Shown here: positions 59,949 through 64,000 of the stretch, in pieces
How the letters are laid out: each line of letters starts with the position of its first letter
How positions within the stretch are numbered: position 1 is the stretch's first letter
Source of the DNA: Bordetella parapertussis
Lineage (GTDB): Bacteria; Pseudomonadota; Gammaproteobacteria; Burkholderiales; SG8-41
NCBI GenBank assembly: GCA_945861275.1
Contig: CAMATZ010000018.1
Location: forward strand, 27,851 to 91,850
Direction: 5' to 3'
Length of the DNA: 64,000 nt
Notes under the pieces: generated by a model
What the model saw: only the letters and a program-made list of their open reading frames with translations
What the model was told of the DNA's origin: nothing
Databases searched by the model: none
Translations under genes and position numbers: made by a program

Positions 59949-61346
59949 CTAGCCCGCCGCGCCAGCCTTTCGCGCGTCCGCGCGCCGCTGCACCATGCGC
60001 TTCAGGGTTTGCTTCAAATCGCTCAGATAGCGCACATGCTCTTCTTCAATCGAATGGCGTATCGACTGCCGGTACTGGGTGGCGTACCACGCGGCGCGCT
60101 CGGCGATGGCCTGACGCATCGCAGCCACATCCGGCAGCCGGGCGTTATCCAGCAGGATCTCCCGCACCCAGCGTGCCTGATGTTCGAACACCATGTTAAG
60201 GGCGGTATCGGTGTTGAAGAATCCCATGAAGAACAGGCCCGGCCATTGCGGCGGTACCATGCGCATGTAGAGTTTAAGCTGGTTATCGGCGGCCTGCAGC
60301 ACGCTTGTCGGGATAAAGTCGAGGTCGATGGCGTAGCCGGTGGCGGCGATCAACACGTCGAATTCTGCACTGCTACCGTCGGCGAAACGGATCACCTTTC
60401 CTTCGATAGCCTCGATACCGGTCTTGACCTCGATGCGGCGGTATGCGATGTCGGTCACCACGGTCGCGTTTGAGGTGACGTGGGAAAGTATCTCCGGGCG
60501 TTTGAATCCGAGGCGGGTGAGGTCGCCGTGTGCGAGCCAGGTCAGGAAGCGGGTGATACGCCGACGCAGATTGCGCGGAATCCACGGGCGCTGGATGCGG
60601 GCCGTGATGTCGGTGAACGCGCGGCCGAACATCAGCTTGGGGAGTATCAGTACACCCGAACGAGCGACCAGCACGCAACGCGGCGCCGTCACGCACAGGT
60701 CACTGGCGATATCGCAAGCACTGTTGCCAACGCCGACCACGCAGATGCGTTTGCCTACATACGGCTCGGGCATTTTGTAATCGTGCGCGTGCACGTATTC
60801 GCCGGTGAACGCTTTGAACTCCGGCATGTCGAGCGGTTGGGTCAGATGGCCGGAGGCGACAATCACGCTGTCGAAAACTTCAACCACGCCGGTCGCAAGC
60901 TGAACTTCCCACCGTGGCGCTTCAGTCTCCCGCTCAAAAGCAGGCCGCACCTGCGTCACACGGCTGTGGAATTTGATGTGCGGCGTAACATTGAAGTGCT
61001 GCGCGTATGCCACCAGGTAGCGATGCATGTCGGCATGATCGGGAAACACCTGGGTGGCGGCATCGAAATCGAGATCACTGAAGCGTGTGACGCCACGTGA
61101 GGTGTTGATGTGCAGGGTGCGATAGGCGGAGGAGCGCCCATTGTCGTTCATGTAGCACCACATGCCGCCGATCTGTCCGCCGATTTCGAACACCGTGACA
61201 TCGAAGCCAACTTCGAGCAGGTACTTCGCGGCGCAGATGCCGCACGCGCCAGCCCCGATTATTGCTACGCGCCTGGTGCTGCTTCGATTAGGGCCCGCGA
61301 CTGGACCGTCAAGGCCGCGCTGATAGATGGAGCTGGTGGTTGTCAA
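59949..61346 (-). CDS. flavin-containing monooxygenase (FMO/Baeyer-Villiger type)
   Basis: The 465-residue product has the FAD motif VAIIGAGACGICAAKYLLE (G31-G36), a VFEIGGQIGGMW loop, and the FMO fingerprint FTGEYVHAHDY. The NADPH motif VVGVGNSACDIASDL and ATG signature LIAATGYAIDLDF follow. It would oxygenate a nucleophilic heteroatom or a ketone using NADPH and O2. The C-terminal 50 residues are Arg/Lys-rich and helical. Its 3' end is duplicated at 58481. The gloB-like gene ends 3 bp before its ATG, so they form an operon. Confidence 0.92.
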   Translation of the reverse strand: MTTTSSIYQRGLDGPVAGPNRSSTRRVAIIGAGACGICAAKYLLEVGFDVTVFEIGGQIGGMWCYMNDNGRSSAYRTLHINTSRGVTRFSDLDFDAATQVFPDHADMHRYLVAYAQHFNVTPHIKFHSRVTQVRPAFERETEAPRWEVQLATGVVEVFDSVIVASGHLTQPLDMPEFKAFTGEYVHAHDYKMPEPYVGKRICVVGVGNSACDIASDLCVTAPRCVLVARSGVLILPKLMFGRAFTDITARIQRPWIPRNLRRRITRFLTWLAHGDLTRLGFKRPEILSHVTSNATVVTDIAYRRIEVKTGIEAIEGKVIRFADGSSAEFDVLIAATGYAIDLDFIPTSVLQAADNQLKLYMRMVPPQWPGLFFMGFFNTDTALNMVFEHQARWVREILLDNARLPDVAAMRQAIAERAAWYATQYRQSIRHSIEEEHVRYLSDLKQTLKRMVQRRADARKAGAAG

Positions 61347-61349
61347 TGC

Positions 61350-62138
61350 TCACCACGAGTTGCGCAGCTCGCGCAGCTTCAGAAACACGGTACGCTCGTC
61401 GGGACTATCCGGAAGGTCGGGAAACGCCTCACGCAGTTTTGCGATCACGCCCGGACTGGACAGGCGAAAAAAGGTGTTGATCTCCCGCTCGACACTGAGC
61501 GTCGACACAAAGGCCTTGTCGGTGTCCTGCCCCTGCACCCGTTCAAGCATTTCCTGGGCTTGTTTATTGCCAGGCTCACGGTTCAAGGTAAAGCGCAGGT
61601 TGTTCTCGATGTAATCATGCCCCGGATAGATCAGGGTGGAATCCGGTAGTTTGGCAAGCTGCCCGGAGAAGGTATTGTAGAGTGCTACCGGGTGACCGCT
61701 ATTACAGTTTCCGACACCGGCATTGAACAAGGTGTCGCCGCAAAACAAGGCCGGCTGGTCGGTGTGCGAGAGCAGGCACACGTGGCTCATGGTGTGGCCG
61801 GGCGTGTCCAGTACTTCGAGTTCCACCGTCTTGCCCACCTTGATGATGTCGCCCGCACCCAAGCCGCGCGACATGTTGGCGATTTTCTCCCTGGCGTTTT
61901 TGTGAGCAAGGATTTTTGCCCCGGTTTTTTGCGCCACAGCTTCGTTGCCGCCGGTATGGTCGCGGTGTTCGTGCGTGTTCAGGATCTGCGTAATGTTCCA
62001 GCCCTCTGCCTTCGCAGCGCGCAGACATTTCTCGTGATCCAGAGGATCGATGGCCACGGCCTCTCCGGTTTCGGCACAGGCGATCAGGTAGTTGAAGTTG
62101 CGATAAGAATTGGCAGTCCAGATCTGTTTGACGATCAC
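61350..62138 (-). CDS. gloB: hydroxyacylglutathione hydrolase (glyoxalase II)
   Basis: The 262-residue MBL-fold enzyme has THEHRDHTGGN (H56, H58, D60, H61), LDTPGHTMSHV, FCGDTLFNAGVGNC and the glyoxalase-II signature YPGHDYIENNLRF with NREPGN. It hydrolyses S-lactoylglutathione to lactate and glutathione in the cytoplasm. It lies in an operon with the FMO gene, an unusual partner. It is the most housekeeping-like gene in the window. Confidence 0.9.
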   Translation of the reverse strand: MIVKQIWTANSYRNFNYLIACAETGEAVAIDPLDHEKCLRAAKAEGWNITQILNTHEHRDHTGGNEAVAQKTGAKILAHKNAREKIANMSRGLGAGDIIKVGKTVELEVLDTPGHTMSHVCLLSHTDQPALFCGDTLFNAGVGNCNSGHPVALYNTFSGQLAKLPDSTLIYPGHDYIENNLRFTLNREPGNKQAQEMLERVQGQDTDKAFVSTLSVEREINTFFRLSSPGVIAKLREAFPDLPDSPDERTVFLKLRELRNSW

Positions 62139-62452
62139 GGCAGTGTCCTTTGCGACGGGAATTGTGGCAATGATAGCGCCAAATGAACCGGCCGAGGACG
62201 CGCAGATTGCGCCGGAGCGAGCAGGCAGTTGCTACGGGGCTGGTGCTGTGGATGACGGGGAAAGTCGTATACTCGATCCGGAATTACCTGGACTGTTCAT
62301 GACAAGATGGGTTTCAATCTTATCTTTGCATCGGGCGCGAACGGGTAAGGGGCGGTTTTCCGATTTACTCTAGTCGTGCATTGCGGGGCGGGCTGCGGGC
62401 AGACCGGGATTATCAACTTCCCGGCGTTGCAAAATATTGAGGAGGAGACGCA
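62139..62452. other. 314-bp intergenic region between divergent gloB and Bug genes
   Basis: A TATACT box is at 62268-62273 without a matching -35. A strong GAGGAGGAGAC ribosome site precedes the Bug ATG. I see no gene or repeat. Confidence 0.5.
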
Positions 62453-63454
62453 ATGAGAACCAACAGCAGCAATCATCTGGCGGCATTGTTATGCGCAGTG
62501 CCATTCATGTTCTGCGCGGCGATTTCCCCGGTGCTGGCGCAAGCACAGCCACCTTACCCGAAACAGCCGATCAAGATCATCTGTCCGTTTCCGGCCGGCG
62601 GCGGCACTGATATTACGTCACGCCTGCTGGGCGAGCAGCTCACTAAAATCCTCGGGCAATCCGTGATCGTGGAAAACAGGACCGGCGCAAGCGGCATGAT
62701 CGGCACCGGAGCTGCGGCCAAGTCGCCCCCTGACGGTTATACACTGCTGGTGGCGTCGGGCGAATTGGCGGTCAACCCCCACTTATACAAACCGATGGCT
62801 TATGACTGGGACAAAGAACTCCAGCCCATCACCTTGTTAGTCAAGGTGCCGAACGTGCTGGCGGTCAACATGGACGTGCCGGCGAGGAACGTTCGGGAAC
62901 TCATCGCTCACGCCAAGGCGCATCCGGGCAAGCTCACATTTTCTTCCAGCGGCATCGGCAATCCGCAGCAGCTCACCGGCGAGCTCTTCAACAAGATAGC
63001 GGGAGTGCAGATCATGCACGTCCCGTATAAGGGTGCGGCACCGCAAATCGCGGATGTTGTGGGCAAGCACATCACCATGACCTTCGTCAGCATCGGCGCT
63101 GCGCTGCCTTTCATTGAAAGCGACAGATTGAGGCCCATCGGCGTCACTTCGTTGTCCCGCGTTTCCGCGCTGCCGAACGTGCCTGCGATTGCGGAGCATC
63201 CGGCCCTGGCCGGATTCGAGCTGGTTAATTTTTTCGGATTTTATGCGCCGGCCGGAATTCCGGATCCCATGCTAAGAAGGCTTAACGCCGCCGCGGTACA
63301 GATCCTTATGATGCCCGAGGTGAGCACCCGGCTGCGGGGGTTGGGCTTTGAACCTTCTCCCACTACGCCGGAGCAGTTTCGGGAATTCATCCGCAACGAA
63401 TCTGCAAAATTCGCGAAGATTATTGTCGAGGCAAATGTAAAGGTCGAACAGTAA
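62453..63454 (+). CDS. Bug-family solute-binding protein
   Basis: The 333-residue product has a signal peptide ending near VLAQ, AQPPYPKQPIKIICPFPAGGGTD, VENRTGASGMIGTGAAAKS and VPYKGAAPQIADVVGKHI. The frame and ATG are supported by GAGGAGGAGAC. It converges on the RidA-family gene with 33 bp between the stops. Confidence 0.93.
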   Translation: MRTNSSNHLAALLCAVPFMFCAAISPVLAQAQPPYPKQPIKIICPFPAGGGTDITSRLLGEQLTKILGQSVIVENRTGASGMIGTGAAAKSPPDGYTLLVASGELAVNPHLYKPMAYDWDKELQPITLLVKVPNVLAVNMDVPARNVRELIAHAKAHPGKLTFSSSGIGNPQQLTGELFNKIAGVQIMHVPYKGAAPQIADVVGKHITMTFVSIGAALPFIESDRLRPIGVTSLSRVSALPNVPAIAEHPALAGFELVNFFGFYAPAGIPDPMLRRLNAAAVQILMMPEVSTRLRGLGFEPSPTTPEQFREFIRNESAKFAKIIVEANVKVEQ

Positions 63455-63487
63455 TCGTATCCTGACGCCGCGGTTGGGCCGGTGATG

Positions 63488-63886
63488 TCAGGGCAAAGCC
63501 GCGACAGCGTTGATCTCGATCAGCATGTCCTCATGGACGAGCCGCGTGACCTCGACCATCGTCGAAGCCGGCGGTTCGCTCGCAAAGTATTGTCGGCGCA
63601 CCTCGTGAATGGCATCGAAGTGCGTGATGTCGGTTACGAATACGGTCACCGAGACCAGGTCTTGCAGGGTGCCGCCGGCGGCCGTTACCGTCGCTTTCAG
63701 GTTTTCGCAAATCATGCGCGTCTGGGCGCGAATATCGCCGCGATGGATCACCACACCTGTTTCGTCGCGCGCGGTGAGGCCCGAAATGAAAAGCAGCTTC
63801 GCCGGTTGCGTCACCAGTATCGCGGGCGACCACACGCCCGCGGGCTTTGCCACTTGTCCAGGATGCACTACTTGCTTGTGCGCCAT
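63488..63886 (-). CDS. RidA (YjgF/YER057c/UK114) family protein
   Basis: The 132-residue product has the RidA fold: LLFISGLTARDETGVVIHRGD, QTRMICENLKATVTAAGGTLQDLVSVTVFVTD (an Asp/Thr-rich conserved strand) and MVEVTRLVHEDMLIEINAVA. The Arg of EVTRLV is the conserved residue of the imine/enamine site. RidA removes reactive enamines from dehydratase or PLP reactions; related members act in ring-cleavage pathways. AAGGAGAACGCG precedes the ATG. Confidence 0.9.
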   Translation of the reverse strand: MAHKQVVHPGQVAKPAGVWSPAILVTQPAKLLFISGLTARDETGVVIHRGDIRAQTRMICENLKATVTAAGGTLQDLVSVTVFVTDITHFDAIHEVRRQYFASEPPASTMVEVTRLVHEDMLIEINAVAALP

Positions 63887-63985
63887 CGCGTTCTCCTTGT
63901 CAGGGTTCAGTTCTTGACTTTGCCGCCGCAGAGGTGAACACTAACCTGTCCTAAAATACAGCGCAACCGTGGCGCAGTAAATAAC

Positions 63986-64000
63986 TCAATAAAAACAATA
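63986..64000. repeat. AT-rich 15-bp motif at the window end
   Basis: TCAATAAAAACAATA matches codons 2-6 of the Bug gene starting at 37150 and shares its first 13 bases with the repeats at 20083 and 29069. The element may continue past the window. Confidence 0.35.

Noticed and set aside
62110..62373. 87-codon rightward open frame upstream of the last Bug gene
   Set aside because: It begins inside the gloB gene on the opposite strand, has no ribosome site, and shows no recognisable domain.
1..64000. Many long open frames antisense or out of frame to the listed genes
   Set aside because: In this GC-rich sequence such frames are expected. They overlap genes with clear family motifs, lack motifs themselves and are rich in Arg, Ala and His.
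1..64000. CRISPR array, tRNA, rRNA, prophage or integrase attachment site
   Set aside because: No regularly spaced direct repeats, no tRNA-like cloverleaf or rRNA stretch, and no phage or integrase gene were seen. The repeats found are single or paired palindromes.

Overview
The window looks like chromosome from a GC-rich, soil- or water-type betaproteobacterium of the Burkholderiales kind. The main reason is twelve genes for Bug-family (TctC-like) periplasmic solute-binding proteins, a family greatly expanded in that group. They are scattered among CaiB/BaiF CoA-transferases, crotonases, acyl-CoA dehydrogenases, Rieske and extradiol dioxygenases, SDRs, cupins, amidohydrolases and alpha-hydroxy-acid oxidases. 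I see no rRNA, tRNA, CRISPR array, prophage, replication gene or transcription factor other than a small ribbon-helix-helix antitoxin. This is an accessory catabolic region.

Layout. 1-6.0 kb: the end of a 3-hydroxyisobutyrate dehydrogenase-like gene, a MmgE/PrpD-Bug operon, a bicupin plus TauD/TfdA dioxygenase, and an LLM flavin oxidoreductase. 6.1-11.8 kb: an NHL-repeat protein, a NIPSNAP protein and four Bug genes. 12.0-15.9 kb: an alpha-hydroxy-acid oxidase, two alcohol dehydrogenases of different families, and a broken oxidase tail. 16.0-17.5 kb: a CopG/VapC toxin-antitoxin pair and a frameshifted ERCC4-HhH nuclease. 17.5-20.1 kb: an amidohydrolase and a divergent Bug. 20.2-30.3 kb: an acyl-CoA block (CoA-transferase, three crotonases, a thiolase-fold/OB-fold pair, an MDR reductase, and two acyl-CoA-dehydrogenase-fold enzymes). 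30.5-43.4 kb: a long leftward run with an FGE-domain protein, two SDRs, an AhpD-like protein, an amidohydrolase, a CoA-transferase, two alpha/beta hydrolases, a Bug, an MBL hydrolase, a Rieske oxygenase, and a GMC oxidoreductase with its small subunit. 43.6-49.2 kb: Bug, ComA-like phosphosulfolactate synthase, Cys-type sulfatase, Bug, and an enolase-superfamily enzyme. 49.3-58.3 kb: CoA-transferase, 2-hydroxyacid dehydrogenase, VOC protein, two inverted LigB-type dioxygenase paralogues, a cupin, a second alpha-hydroxy-acid oxidase and two Bugs. 58.4-64 kb: repeats, a duplicated 3' piece of a flavin monooxygenase gene, a lower-GC Sel1-repeat membrane protein, an IS91-like transposase scrap, the complete monooxygenase, gloB, a Bug and a RidA-family protein.

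How it works together. The pieces suggest several separate uptake-plus-degradation modules. Carboxylic or aromatic acids would be bound by Bug proteins; the membrane subunits TctA and TctB are not encoded here. The acids would then be activated by CoA-transferases and broken down by oxygenases, crotonases, dehydrogenases and a possible retro-aldolase pair. Actual substrates cannot be read from the sequence.

Unusual points. Several enzymes of the 31.6-37.9 kb operon lack textbook catalytic residues. Dispersed palindromic repeats sit in intergenic gaps and, in at least one case, inside the signal-peptide/mature-domain linker of a Bug gene. There are gene remnants at 15.8, 16.9, 58.5 and 59.8 kb.
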